From SZUA-35 sp963781035 (lineage in GTDB: Bacteria > Actinomycetota > Acidimicrobiia > Acidimicrobiales > SZUA-35): a DNA stretch of 64,000 bases. The stretch covers positions 405,042 to 469,041 of the forward strand of contig CAWAEN010000015.1 of the NCBI GenBank assembly GCA_963781035.1, given 5' to 3'. Under the pieces are notes generated by a model that worked only from the letters and a program-made list of their open reading frames with translations, was not told the origin of the DNA and made no database searches. A program made the position numbers and the translations under genes. The first letter of the stretch is position 1, and each line of letters begins with the position of its first letter. Shown one piece after another: positions 8,220 through 18,541 of this stretch.

Positions 8220-9128
8220 CCAAGTAGAGTCCGATCAGGGCGGCGCCCGTCCAACGGGTGGGACGCGGAGAACGAACGAGCAGGAGGGTCACCCCGATGA
8301 TCACGAGGGCGGCGATCACGCTCCCCCGTCCGACACCGAGCTCAGGACGGTCGGAGCGAGCATCGGGCCGATGCCCGGTGAGAGCGTGGCATCGACGAAC
8401 GACGAACCGAGGAGGTCCCCCATGGCCAGCTGGCCCTGGCGCTGACGAAGGGCTCGGAAGTCGATCACGAGCTCTGGCAATGAGGTCCCCGCCGCGAGCA
8501 CGAAGAAGCTGAGGAGGTACTCGGGTGCACCCAGTGACTCGGCCGCTCTCGTGAATGACTCCACCGCCACCGTCGCCCCGAGGCCGACGAGCGCGAGATA
8601 GTACGTCGTTCGCCCGAGCAGGTGGCCGAGGTCGACCCTCTCCTCCACGACGACAGGTGTCCGTTTGACAGGGCGCTGGATGATGAACGTCCCACCGATC
8701 CAGAAGGCGACCAGGAGGGCACCGTCGGCGCGGCTGAACCATCCGTCGGAGAGGAGCACGGCTCCCGTCAGGATCGCCAGGACGGTCAAGACCCCCACGG
8801 TGACGATGAATCGCCTCGACGACTCGAGGTGGCCAACGAAACAGAGCCCGCCGAGCACGACCGTCGATTGGGTGACGACCGACCCGATCGAGTTGCCGAC
8901 GTTGAGATCGCCATGTCCGGCGACCGAGGCGATGATGCTGTTGGCGATCTCGGGCAGGTCGGTACCGACGGCCACGATCGTCACACCGATCACGAACGAC
9001 GACAGACCGAGTTGCGTGCCGAGCAGCACCGCGGCATCGAGGGCACGCCTGCTGGCCCAGATGGCGAGCAGGAGGCCTGCGGCAACACCGATCGACCAGA
9101 CAATGGTCACGTGGACATTCGACCCCAT
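8194..9128 (-). CDS. Ca2+/cation antiporter family membrane protein (one frameshift)
   Basis: A 10-11 helix CaCA-family exchanger of about 311 aa. The two alpha repeats are GVTIVAVGTDLPEIANSI near residue 45 and LAAGTSLPELVIDF with GDLLGSSFVDATLSPGIGP near residue 215. The frame stops early at 8316, but adding one G to the C/G run at 8323-8327 restores ALVIIGVTLLLV...LYLVMYPAFLA, a natural last helix pair ending at 8194. This is a homopolymer-type indel. ATG 9128 is chosen over the upstream GTG because AAGG precedes it. The gene faces the CBS/P-ATPase operon across a DosR-like box. Confidence 0.82.
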
Positions 9129-9142
9129 GAACGACCTTGGGA

Positions 9143-9162
9143 GCAGGGTCGTTCGTCTCTTT
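9143..9162. promoter_or_regulatory. Candidate DosR-type box
   Basis: GCAGGGTC GTTC GTCTCTTT, 15 bp upstream of the antiporter start and 42-57 bp upstream of the CBS gene. It shares the GGGTC-N4-G-core and spacer TC with the box at 6851. Confidence 0.4.
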
Positions 9163-9203
9163 CGGAACGTGACCAAGTGCTCTGCCAGTGAGGCACCGTT
9201 CGG

Positions 9204-9608
9204 GTGTTCGCTGCGGACATGGGCTCAGCTGAGACAGCACCGTCGATCGTGAGGGATCTGATGTCCGATGATCCTCTGAGCGTTCACACCGCCGACTCGG
9301 TCGGACGAGTGCGCGACCTCTTCGCCGCGTTCGGCATCCATGCTGTGCCGGTGATGGAGGACGGTCGAGCAGTCGGCATGTTGACCACTGCCGACCTGGC
9401 CGACAGCTGGCCGGACGAGGTCCGCGTTGGCAATGCGATGACGTCGGTGCCACATCGCATCGGCGGCGACGAGTCCGTGGGCAGTGCTGCGCGGCAGATG
9501 CTGGAGCGTCGTGTTCACCACCTGATCGTCGACGAGCCGGACGGCACGATCGGCATTCTCAGCAGTTTCGATCTGCTGCGAGTCCTGGCATCCGACACAT
9601 CGGACTGA
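9204..9608 (+). CDS. Two-CBS-domain protein (Hrp1-like)
   Basis: A 134-aa protein made almost entirely of two CBS motifs: MSDDPLSVHTADSV...HAVPVMEDGRAVGMLTTADL and MTSVPHRIGGDESV...HHLIVDEPDGTIGILSSFDLLRVL. Such free CBS pairs sense adenine nucleotides; Hrp1 (Rv2626c) of the DosR regulon has the same build. Either GTG 9204 (GAGG 10 nt upstream) or ATG 9219 may be the start. The P-type ATPase begins 5 bp after the stop, so the two are surely cotranscribed. Confidence 0.83.
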   Translation: MFAADMGSAETAPSIVRDLMSDDPLSVHTADSVGRVRDLFAAFGIHAVPVMEDGRAVGMLTTADLADSWPDEVRVGNAMTSVPHRIGGDESVGSAARQMLERRVHHLIVDEPDGTIGILSSFDLLRVLASDTSD

Positions 9609-9613
9609 CACCG

Positions 9614-12261
9614 ATGGAACACGGCGTCTCCCAGGAAACACCGTGGTTCGCACTCACCACGACCGAGGTCGCTGACCGGCTCGACACGTCGACGTCCCAG
9701 GGGCTGACGTCGCCTGAGGCGGCGCGACGGCTCGACGAGTTCGGGCCGAACGAGGTCACCACAGACACCGAGCGATCGTGGGTTCCTGTTCTGGTTGCAC
9801 AGTTCACCGGGCCGCTGACCTTGATCCTCCTGGTGGCCGCCGTGATCTCGGCCGGGCTCGGGGAGGTGATCGACGCCGTCGCCATCAGCGCGATCCTGGT
9901 GGTGAATGCAGCGCTCGGCTTCGCGCAGGAATGGCGCGCCGGTCAAGCCATCGATGCTCTCACGTCGATGATGGTGGTCCGAGCCCGAGTCATCCGCGAC
10001 GGACAAACGATGTCGATCGATTCGGTCGAGTTGGTTCCTGGAGACCTGGCGGAGATCTCGGCCGGCGACCGGGTCCCGGCCGAGATCCGGGTGATCGAGG
10101 CCACCGGGCTGATGATCGACGAGTCCGCACTGACCGGGGAACCACTGGGAGTCCGGAAGTCGGCCTCGCCGGTCGACGCGCACGCCATGCTCTCCGAGCG
10201 CACCTCGCTGCTCCATGCCGGCACCGACGCCAAGGTCGGCCACGGGCGTGGCATCGTCGTCGCAACCGGAGCCTCGACTGAGTTCGGGGCAGTGGTCGAC
10301 CTCGCAGCGAGCGCAGACGTCGGCGAGATACCGCTGCAACAAAGTCTCGCTGCCCTCGGGCGTTTGCTCGGTGTCGTAGCAATCGCCATCGCCGCCCTCA
10401 CGGTCGTTGCCGGCATCGTGGCCGGCCGTCCGGCCGGGGAGATGCTCATCACGGGCATCTCCTTGGCGGTCGCGATCGTTCCCGAGGGGCTCCCGGCTGT
10501 GGTCACGGTCACGCTGGCGCTGGGTATCCAGAGCATGGCCAGACGCAATGCGCTGCTCCGACATCTCGAGGCAGCGGAGACGCTCGGCGCTGCATCGGTG
10601 ATCTGCACCGACAAGACCGGAACGCTGACCGAAAACCGGATGGCTGTCCGCCGAGTCTGGACCGCTGAGTGGGTCGCCCCGATCGATCGGAACGCACTCG
10701 ACACCGACGGTGCGGCGCTTCGCCAGCTGTTGCGGTCGGCCCAGATCTGCAATCACGCCACGACCGGCCACGCCAACGATGGGAGCGACGGTCTCGGCGA
10801 CCCGACCGAGGTCGCGCTCCTCGTTCTGGCTCGCGACCTGAAGGCCGAGGTACCGGTCGATGTGGTCCTCGACGAGATCCCGTTCGATTCCGACTCGAAG
10901 ATCATGACCGTGATCAGCCGCAGTGACGGACGAGCGGCCGAGGCACACGTGAAGGGTGCACCCGAGGTCGTGCTCGCCCGATCGAGCCACATCCTCCGGG
11001 CCGAAGGCGTATCGCCCATCGACGAGGACACCCGCCGTTCGATCGACAATGCGCTGGCAGAGATGACCGCTGCCGGCCTTCGCACCCTCGCCCTTGCCCA
11101 GCGCCCCCTCGCCGACGGCGACCTCGCCGACGGGGCGGCCGAAGGCCTGACGCTCCTCGGCGTCGTCGGCCTGCACGACCCGCCTCGGGCCGAGGTCGCG
11201 GAGGCCGTCGCCACGGCACGCAACGCAGGCATCACCATCGTGGTCATGACCGGCGACGCTCCGGGAACAGGGCTGTCCATCGCCAAGGAGGTCGGGCTGC
11301 CGGCAACCGGCACCCTCATCGGCCCCGACCTCGACGCCGCATCGGACGAGGATTTGGTGCAGTGGCTCGACGGCAGCAAGGTCCTGGCCAGGGTGACGCC
11401 GGCCCACAAGATGCGAGTCGTTCGAGCGCTCCAGGCGGAGGGAGCGGTGGTGGCGATGACGGGTGACGGCGTCAACGATGCACCGGCGCTCGAACAGGCC
11501 TCGATCGGGATCGCCATGGGGCGTCGCGGCACCGACGTCGCCAGACAGGCATCTGACGTCGTCCTCGCCGATGACAACTTCGCATCGATCGTCGCCGCCA
11601 TCGACGAGGGGCGCAGGCAGTACGCCAACATCCGCAAGTTCGTCCGCTACCTCCTCTCTTCGAACCTCGGGGAGGTGATCGCCATCACCGGAAGCGTCCT
11701 GCTGGGCTGGCCCCTCATCCTCCTGCCGGCGCAGATCCTGTGGATGAATCTCCTGACCGATGGCGTGACTGCGCTTGCGTTGGGTGTCGAACGCTCAGAG
11801 CCGGACGCCATGACCCGGGCGCCACGGGACCCGTCCGAACCCATCGTCGACCGACTCGGGATGGCTTGGATCGCCGGTATGGGGCTGATCATCGGTGTCG
11901 TGGCCCTGATCGTGTTCCGGGTGTCGCTCGGCGACGGCACCGGCGACGACCTCGTCCGGGCCCAGACGCTCGCCTTCACGGTGATGGTGCTCATGGAGAA
12001 GATGAACGTCTTCAACTTCCGCTCGGAGCGTCAGCCGCTCTGGTCGCTCGGCCTCTTCTCCAACCGCTGGTTGGTGATGGCGTGGAGCGGAGCGATCGTC
12101 GCCCAGGTCGCAGCCGTCCATTTGCCGGGACTCTCGGACGCACTCGGAACCACCGGTCTCACGCTTGGTGATTGGGTGACCTGGCACTGATCGCATTTCC
12201 GGTGCTGATCGTCGGCGAGCTGGCCAAGACCGTTCTCCGGCGGGTGGAACGCACGACCTGA
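9614..12261 (+). CDS. P-type Ca2+-transporting ATPase, CtpF/SERCA-like (C-terminal frameshift)
   Basis: A type II cation pump. The N-terminal cation_ATPase_N region is followed by the actuator (ALTGEPLGV), M4 with VPEGLPAVVTVTLALG (PEGLP, as in Ca2+ pumps), the phosphorylation site CTDKTGTLTENRM, the hinge TGDGVNDAPAL, and M5-M10. In the raw frame it stops at 12190. One missing base near 12180 restores TLALIAFPVLIVGELAKTVL, a normal last helix, ending at 12261 (about 882 aa). It probably exports Ca2+ or a similar ion. CtpF (Rv1997) belongs to the DosR regulon. It is cotranscribed with the CBS gene. Confidence 0.87.
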
Positions 12262-12298
12262 AGCGGCAACGGCGGTTGCCCTGGGTCGGGCAAAGAAC

Positions 12299-12332
12299 GC
12301 CGGCGGGCCCCTCTGCAACGGGGGTCCGCCGG
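12299..12332 (+). terminator. Hairpin after the P-type ATPase gene
   Basis: GCCGGCGGGCCCC and GGGGGTCCGCCGG pair around an 8-nt loop about 40 bp after the ATPase stop. There is no T-run, as is common in GC-rich actinobacteria. Confidence 0.55.
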
Positions 12333-12355
12333 TTCGGGCTCAGCGAGCCCGAACC
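12331..12355 (-). terminator. Hairpin at the 3' end of the APH/kinase gene
   Basis: GGTTCGGGCTC and GAGCCCGAACC form a perfect 11-bp stem with a 3-nt loop. It overlaps the last codons of the convergent gene and adjoins the previous hairpin, so the pair probably ends both transcripts. Confidence 0.55.
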
Positions 12356-13812
12356 GCGGCCACGGCAGCCGCCTCGGTCTGGTCGAAGGTGCCGGCGGTC
12401 GGGACGGGGACTGCCTCCGGCCATGAGGCGTGCATCGCCCGCAACTCATCGACGATTTCCGGCCTGGCGTCGCTGGGGTCGTTCCCACGCTCGAGACGAC
12501 GTTCGATGCGGTCCTTGGCGGTGCTGCTGTCGAGCACACACTCGAGTTCGGTCACGTCGGCCCCGGAGCGACGACCGACCTCGCGAGCCCGTTCACGCTG
12601 CTCGGGGTTGCTGAACGAGGCATCGACGATCACCGATTCGCCCCGCTCGAGGAGCAGCGACACCCGGCGGAAGACCTCGTCGTAGGTGTCGGCCGAGACG
12701 TCGGCCGAGTAGATGCCGCCGCCAGGATCGGCGAAGTCACGATCGGTGTGTGCGTGGCCGGTCAACTCCTTGCGGATGGGATCCGAGCTGACGAGGCTCC
12801 AGTCGAGCGCACGCGAGAGAGCGCCGGCAACCGTGGTCTTCCCGCTGCCCGGGGAGCCCCCGACGATGATCAAACGGCGGCGCGCCAGCTCGAGGTGGCG
12901 ACGACACAGGCTCAGGTACATACGAGCGGAGGCCGCTGCCTCGGTGTTGCCCTGTTGGTGGCGGATGCCCGCGATCTTGGCTCGTACGTGGGCCCGATAG
13001 GCGACGTAGTGGTGGGCCAGCGACTGGGGGTGGTGTTCGTTGCTGAATTCGGCGTAGTACTCCCACACCGCATCGGCCGCCGTCGGCCCGGCCAACCGAT
13101 CCATGTCCATGGCGAGAAAGGCAACATCGCAGAGCACGTCGGAAACTCGGAGCTTCCGGTCGAACGCCAGACAGTCGAGGATGCGAGGCCCGTCGTCGAA
13201 ACAGAAGATGTCCTCGGCGGTGAGATCGCCGTGCCCATCACGGACGAAGCCGTCGGTGAGCCGCGAAGCGAAAAGCGCCTCGGAGTGCTCGAGGTATCGA
13301 TTCGCCAGATTGGTGACGAGATCGAACTCCTCGGTGTCGAACACATCCCCACGAAGCGGAGTCATGTCCTTCACGCTGTTGTTCCAGTTGCCGGCGACTG
13401 CGTCGCGCCCTGCGATGTCGGCCGCATCCATGATCGGCGGTTCAGCGGCATGGAAGGCGGCGACCTTGCGTACGACCTGGCGGATCAGGTCGTCCAGGTT
13501 CGGGTCGGCCACCAGCCGGGTCAGGCGGCGATCGTCGGGAAGACGACGCATCACGAGCATGCGATCGGCGATCTCGCCCATCTCCAGCACATCCGCGGTG
13601 CCGAGGTACACATCCGGTGCCATTCGCCGATTCAGTTCGAGCTCGTCGGCAACGGCTTGGAGCCGGCGCTCGACCGTGCTGAAGTCGAGGAAACTGGTGC
13701 GGAGCGGTTTGAGCAGCTTGAACGCCCGGTCCGACGAGAAGAACACCGTGGAAATGTGCGTCTCGGCAACGCTCGGAGTGGCGACACCGGGAGGAACGCG
13801 ATCTTCGGCCAT
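12340..13812 (-). CDS. Aminoglycoside-phosphotransferase-like / AAA kinase fusion (Rv2004c-like)
   Basis: A 490-aa fusion. The N-terminal half (to about 320) is an APH-like kinase with DGHGDLTAEDIFCF (HGDLxxxNI-type catalytic loop, here with D for N) and ILDCLAF-R in place of the metal-binding D-x-D motif. The C-terminal half is a P-loop kinase with IIVGGSPGSGKTTVAGAL (Walker A near residue 330) and IVDASFSNPEQR. The combination is typical of the Rv2004c family of the DosR regulon. Its substrate is unknown and it should not be called an antibiotic resistance gene. It is divergent from hpf, with a DosR-like box 33 bp upstream. Confidence 0.83.
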   Translation of the reverse strand: MAEDRVPPGVATPSVAETHISTVFFSSDRAFKLLKPLRTSFLDFSTVERRLQAVADELELNRRMAPDVYLGTADVLEMGEIADRMLVMRRLPDDRRLTRLVADPNLDDLIRQVVRKVAAFHAAEPPIMDAADIAGRDAVAGNWNNSVKDMTPLRGDVFDTEEFDLVTNLANRYLEHSEALFASRLTDGFVRDGHGDLTAEDIFCFDDGPRILDCLAFDRKLRVSDVLCDVAFLAMDMDRLAGPTAADAVWEYYAEFSNEHHPQSLAHHYVAYRAHVRAKIAGIRHQQGNTEAAASARMYLSLCRRHLELARRRLIIVGGSPGSGKTTVAGALSRALDWSLVSSDPIRKELTGHAHTDRDFADPGGGIYSADVSADTYDEVFRRVSLLLERGESVIVDASFSNPEQRERAREVGRRSGADVTELECVLDSSTAKDRIERRLERGNDPSDARPEIVDELRAMHASWPEAVPVPTAGTFDQTEAAAVAAVRAR

Positions 13813-13844
13813 GAGACGACCCTAGGAACCGTCGCTTCAGATGG

Positions 13845-13899
13845 GTAGGGGCCGAAGTCCACCCGCCGAGCTCCGCTGGGAAGGGACGTTGTGCCCTTC
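13845..13899. promoter_or_regulatory. Two candidate DosR-type boxes between kinase and HPF genes
   Basis: Box 13845-13864 is GTAGGGGC CGAA GTCCACCC; box 13880-13899 is GAAGGGAC GTTG TGCCCTTC, whose outer 6 bp are perfect inverted repeats. The second covers the possible GTG start at 13891, which favours the ATG at 13957 as the hpf start. The pyruvate phosphate dikinase promoter carries a near copy of the second box. Confidence 0.6.
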
Positions 13900-13956
13900 G
13901 ACAGGCACCTGCGTCCCGACAAGGATGGTGACCCACCGAGAGAGAGCTGGAAGCGC

Positions 13957-14742
13957 ATGACCATTCGTTCCGCAACCATCGCCGTTCTGGACGAGGCCCT
14001 GCCGGTCGAGATCGAACTTCGAGGCGGCATCTCGGACACCGACGTCGAGCATCTGCTCGATCGGCTCGCGCTCGTCGTCCGACCGATCGTTGATCGGCTC
14101 ATCGACTCCCAGGCGCTGCTGACGGTTCGACACGATCGGGATCCGGGAACCCAGGCCCGTGTGCGTGTCACCCTGCGGACCAAGGGCGAGACGATTCGAG
14201 CCGAGGTGTACGCGAGTTCGATCGCCGAGGCGATCACTGACGTCGATGCCCGGCTCCACAAACAGCTCGAACAGCGGGTTCGCACCGCCAGGAGCGACCC
14301 GCGGGGTCGGGAGCACGAGCCGGGAGAATGGCGGCACGGCAACATGCGGTCGGCGAGTTCCCACCGGTTCGAACGACCGGCCGAGGAGCGCGAGGTCGTG
14401 GTCAAGAAGTCGCCGACGACACTGCGCGCCACCCCGGAAGAGGCACGCTGGGACCGGTTCATGCTGGACTACGACTTCTTCCTCTTCGTCGACGCCGACA
14501 CGGACCGGGACTTCTTCCTGACCACCGTGCAGCCGGACGGAAGCGATGAACCGTCCGAACGCTTCGTCGACGTGGCCGACGCACCGACGAGCACCTTGGC
14601 CGATGCCCGGATCTGGCTCGATCAGACCGGAGACGACTTCCACTTCTTCGCCGACGCCGAGACCGGACGAGGTGCCGTCATCTATCGCCGCTACGACGGC
14701 CACTACGGCCTCCTGACCCCGAGAGACGACGAACGCTCCTGA
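13957..14742 (+). CDS. hpf: Long-form ribosome hibernation promoting factor
   Basis: A 261-aa protein. The N-terminal S30AE domain (residues 1-105) reads MTIRSATIAVLDEALPVEIEL ... RVTLRTKGETIRAEVYASSIAEAI and binds the 30S decoding region to stop translation. A linker and a C-terminal domain (about 165-261: RWDRFMLDYDFFLFVDADTDR ... GAVIYRRYDGHYGLL) resemble the dimerisation domain of long HPFs, here seemingly duplicated. The start at 13957 has GGAAG at good spacing; GTG 13891 would overlap a regulatory box. It corresponds in role to the DosR-controlled HPFs of mycobacteria (Rv0079, MSMEG_3935). Confidence 0.85.
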   Translation: MTIRSATIAVLDEALPVEIELRGGISDTDVEHLLDRLALVVRPIVDRLIDSQALLTVRHDRDPGTQARVRVTLRTKGETIRAEVYASSIAEAITDVDARLHKQLEQRVRTARSDPRGREHEPGEWRHGNMRSASSHRFERPAEEREVVVKKSPTTLRATPEEARWDRFMLDYDFFLFVDADTDRDFFLTTVQPDGSDEPSERFVDVADAPTSTLADARIWLDQTGDDFHFFADAETGRGAVIYRRYDGHYGLLTPRDDERS

Positions 14743-14797
14743 ACGACGCCATCCGCTCGGTCCACGCCGCTGTCCGAACACGGGAACTGGTGGTCAA

Positions 14798-14817
14798 GAA
14801 GGGACGGAAGCCCCTTC
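14798..14817. promoter_or_regulatory. Candidate DosR-type box upstream of ppdK
   Basis: GAAGGGAC GGAA GCCCCTTC, 34 bp before the ppdK start. The outer arms (AGAAGGG, CCCTTCT) are a perfect 7-bp inverted repeat. The left half is identical to that of the box at 13880. Confidence 0.6.
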
Positions 14818-14850
14818 TCGACCACCCGCCAACGGCGAAGACTGGCGGGT

Positions 14851-17602
14851 ATGACGAGTGAAAACGAAGTGATGGCCAAGGCCGATGAGCGCTGGGTCTT
14901 TGGATTCGACGAGATCGAGGCAGCCGAGAAGGCAGTCGGGGGAGATTGGGACGACGTTCGCTCGCTCCTGGGCGGCAAGGGAGCGAATCTCGCCGAGATG
15001 ACCCGAATCGGGATCCCCGTCCCGCCCGGCTTCACCGTCACCGACCCGAGCGTGCAATCGGTTCCTCCATCTCGGCGGTGTGTTCCCCGATGATCTGTGG
15101 GACCAGGTGACAGCGGCCTTGCGTTCGATCGAGGAGCGGTCCGGCAAGACGCTCGGCGATCCGGACAATCCGCTGCTGGTCGCGTGCCGTTCGGGAGCCA
15201 AGTTCTCGATGCCGGGCATGATGGACACCGTTCTCGACATCGGACTCAACGACGAGGTCGTGCAGGGCATGATCACCGCCACGGGCAACGAGCACTTCGT
15301 GCTCGATTCGTACCGGCGCCTGATCCAGATGTTCGGCGCCGTGGTCCTGGGAATCGCCGACGAGTACTTCGAAGAGGTCCTGACCGACGCACGCGCTGCG
15401 GTCGGCACGGAGAACGACGCCGACCTCGATGTGGAGACACTTCGCACCATCATCGACACCTTCAAGCAGGTCGTCGTCCGACGGGCATCGATTCCCGTTC
15501 CCGACCGACCCTCTCCAGCAACTTCGCATGGCCATCGAGGCGGTGTTCAACAGCTGGGACGGCAAGCGAGCCCGTGACTATCGACGCGCCGCTCACATCT
15601 CGAACGACCTGGGCACCGCTGTCAACATCGTGGCAATGGTGTTCGGCAACACCGGAGACGAGTCGGCGACCGGTGTGGCGATGTCCCGAGACGCAACGAC
15701 AGGTGAACGCAGCCTCGAGGGTGACTTCCTCGTCAACGCACAGGGCGAGGACGTGGTCGCCGGTATTCGCAAGACGCGACCCGATCGCGGAGCTCGCCAC
15801 CGTGATGCCCGAGATGAGCAAGCAGTTCGCCGAGACCGCCAACCGGTTGGAGGCGCACTACCGCGACATGCAGGACATGGAGTTCACCGTCGAGAACGGC
15901 ACGCTCTGGCTTCTCCAGACTCGCGACGGCAAGCGCACCGCCCAGGCCGCGGTTCGCATCGCCGTCGATCTCGCCAACGAGGGTGTGATCACGAAGCCCG
16001 AGGCCGTGAGTCGAATCAGCCCGGAACAGATCGAAGCGTTTCTCCATCCCCGCTTCGATCCGGCCGTCATGGCCGAGATCCAGCCCGTCACGATCGGGCT
16101 GAACGTGTCTCCAGGAGCGGCGACCGGTGTGGTGGCGCTCGACCCCGACCTGGCGGAACGTTGGACGGCCGAGGGCCGCGACGTGATCCTGGTCCGGCCG
16201 GAGACGAAGCCGGATGACGTTCACGGCATGCTCGCCGCCCGCGGCATCCTGACCTCGAGCGGCGGCCGAACCAGCCACGCCGCCCTGGTCGCTCGCCAGT
16301 TCGGTCGACCGGCGGTCGTCGGTGCCGGCGAACTCGACATCGATCTCGGTGCCCGTACGGTCACCTGCGGCGACTTCTTCGTGCGGGAGGGCGACCACAT
16401 CTCGATCGACGGCACCTCTGGCGAGGTGTTCGCCGGAGAGATCGCCCTCACCGAGGCCGACATGAACGATCCCTACCTCTCCGAACTGCTCGAGTGGGCG
16501 GACGACATCGCCGAACTCAAGGTCCGGGCGAACGCCGACACCGGACGGGATGCCACACGGGCATCGAGCTTCGGAGCGCTCGGCATCGGGCTCTGCCGGA
16601 CCGAGCACATGTTCTTCGACCCCGAGCGACTTCCGATCATGCAGAAGATGATCATGGCGTCGACCACCACCGAACGGGACGAAGCCATCAGCTCGCTGCT
16701 GCCGTTCCAGCGGCAGGACTTCGCCGACCTGTTCCGGGCGATGGACGGCAAGCCCGTGATCATCCGCTTGCTCGATCCACCGCTCCACGAGTTCCTCCCC
16801 GATCGGGACGAGCTCCAGCGCGAGATCGCCGACATGCAGATCAAGCTGCTGCGTGCCGGAGGGCTCGACGAGGTCGAGAGCATGCTCGTGGCCATCGAAC
16901 GGGCGAACTCTCTTCTCGCCCAGATCGACGCCCAGCGGGAGGCCAACCCGATGCTCGGAACCCGTGGCGTCCGTCTCGGAGTGCTGATTCCCGAACTCAC
17001 CTCGATGCAGGCCCGCGCCATCTTCGAAGCCGCCGCCGACGTGATCGAAGAAGGCATCCAGGTCACCCCCGAGGTGATGATCCCTCTCGTCAGCGACGTG
17101 GAGGAGTTCATTCGCCAGCGCATCGTGATCCAAGCCGTCGGCACGGGCCGTCGAGGAGACCCGCGGTCACCACGTCCCGACGATCGTGGGCACCATGATC
17201 GAGGTTCCCCGAGCCGCACTGACGGCGGCCGACATCGTCGAGTACGCCGACTTCTTGTCGTTCGGCACGAACGACCTGACGCAGACGACGTTCGGTATGA
17301 GTCGAGACGACGCCGAATCCGGCTTCCTCATCGAGTACCTCGAAACCGGCGTGTTCGAGCAGAACCCGTTTGCGACACTCGATGCCAAGGGTGTCGGAAA
17401 ACTCATCGAGATCTGCCTGGCCGAAGCCCGAGGAGTGAAACCTGATCTCGAAGTCGGGATCTGCGGCGAACACGGAGGCGACCCGGCCTCCATCGCACTC
17501 GCCCGGAAACTCGGGCTCAGCTACGTCAGCTGCTCACCGTTCCGGGTACCCGTTGCGAGGTTGGCCGCGGCCCACGCCGAGATGGCGCTCACCGAAGGTT
17601 GA
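14851..17602 (+). CDS. ppdK: Pyruvate, phosphate dikinase (four frameshifts)
   Basis: Interconverts pyruvate, ATP and Pi with PEP, AMP and PPi. Read across four single-base shifts (about 15045-15055, 15470-15485, 15776, 17145) it gives a continuous PPDK of roughly 915 aa. In order it has GGKGANLAEMTRIGIPVPPGF, GAKFSMPGMMDTVLDIGLN, the phosphohistidine loop GILTSSGGRTSHAALVAR, and the PEP-binding barrel with GLCRTEHMFF, GTRGVRLG, SFGTNDLTQTT and GICGEHGGDP. At 15776 removal of one G restores KTDPIAELATVMP, and at 17145 removal of one G restores AVEETRGHHVPTIVGTM. All catalytic motifs are present, so the shifts look like read errors. A DosR-like box is just upstream. Confidence 0.85.
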
Positions 17603-17625
17603 CGGTGCACGCTGGTCGATGCTGA

Positions 17626-17645
17626 CGAAGGACCCTGGCCGGATC
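17626..17645. promoter_or_regulatory. Weak candidate DosR-type box
   Basis: CGAAGGAC CCTG GCCGGATC, 63 bp before the baeRF-like start. The left arm is the exact complement of the GTCCTTCG arm at 20659. A CCGGA-TCG-TCCGG inverted repeat overlaps it on the right (17639-17651). Confidence 0.3.
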
Positions 17646-17707
17646 GTCCGGTCAGGTGCACGATGCTGGGAGAACCAGGAAGTGTCGTCCCCGGAAGGAG
17701 TGTCTCA

Positions 17708-18529
17708 ATGATTGATCATGTCGATCGAGCCAGCGTCGAGGTGTTGGCGGAACGGTCCGAAGGCCCGTGGATTTCGCTCGCCCTCCCGACGGAGCGGGTC
17801 GGCCCGAACACCGCGCCGAAGATCCAGTTCAAGAATCTGATGACCGAAGCGGTCGGCTTGCTGAAGGCTCGCGGAACCGGCGCATCCGTCACGAACACGT
17901 TGCGGGAACGTGGAGCAGCCCTTCTTGACGACGCAGCCTTCTGGACGACATTGAGCGACAGCCTCGCCGTGTTCATCTCCCCCGGCGACCAGGTCGTGTT
18001 CCGGCTTGCCGGCACCTGCGACCCCTCGGTCGTGGTCTCCGATCACCCCCAGGTCGACGTTCTCTTGACTCACGTCGGGGAGCGTCGCCCGTACGCAGTG
18101 CTGGCCCTGAGCCTGAAGAAGGTTCGTCTGCTCCGGGGTGATCAGCACGGCTTGACCGAAGACGACCCGCCGGTGCTGCCAGTGGACCTGGCCACGGCGC
18201 TTGCCCTCGACGATCGGGAACCACAACTCCAGAGCCATGCCTCCGGGCGGGTCGGTGGCGGCCGCACCACGGCTGCGTTCCACGGCCAGGCGAACACCGA
18301 GGACGCCGACACCGAGCGCTTCATGCGACTGATCGACGATGCGCTGCACCGGGCGATGCCGGAGGATGTGCCGATCGTCCTCGCAGGCGTCGACCGGACA
18401 GTGGCCGCTTTCCGGAAGGTGTCACGTCGACGCACGCTGCTCGACGAGTCGATTCACGGCAACGCCGACCGGCTCACCAGCACCCATCTGGGTGAACGAG
18501 CGTGGCCGATCGTCGAGGGTTCGGCGTAG
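17708..18529 (+). CDS. baeRF-family protein (Rv2629-like), short C-terminus
   Basis: A 273-aa protein starting at ATG 17708 with AAGGAG eight bases upstream. GPWISLALPTERVG, DSLAVFISPGDQVVFRL and PYAVLALSLKKVRLLRGD match the bacterial archaeo-eukaryotic release-factor (baeRF) families, to which DosR-regulon protein Rv2629 also belongs. The protein ends soon after HLGERAWPIVEGSA. Family members normally continue for about 100 residues with a last eL30-like domain, for which there is no room before the convergent gene. So it is either a naturally short form or truncated. Role: ribosome rescue or stalling is proposed for the family but not established. Confidence 0.68.
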   Translation: MIDHVDRASVEVLAERSEGPWISLALPTERVGPNTAPKIQFKNLMTEAVGLLKARGTGASVTNTLRERGAALLDDAAFWTTLSDSLAVFISPGDQVVFRLAGTCDPSVVVSDHPQVDVLLTHVGERRPYAVLALSLKKVRLLRGDQHGLTEDDPPVLPVDLATALALDDREPQLQSHASGRVGGGRTTAAFHGQANTEDADTERFMRLIDDALHRAMPEDVPIVLAGVDRTVAAFRKVSRRRTLLDESIHGNADRLTSTHLGERAWPIVEGSA

Positions 18530-18541
18530 ACGAGGTCAGGC

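Noticed and set aside
9515..11407. 630-codon minus-strand frame across the CBS and ATPase genes
   Set aside because: Antisense to two recognised genes; no motif; composition of a shadow frame.
12340..13812. Aminoglycoside resistance gene
   Set aside because: The APH-like half is fused to an AAA kinase and lies in a dormancy context; the catalytic loop and metal motif differ from resistance enzymes.
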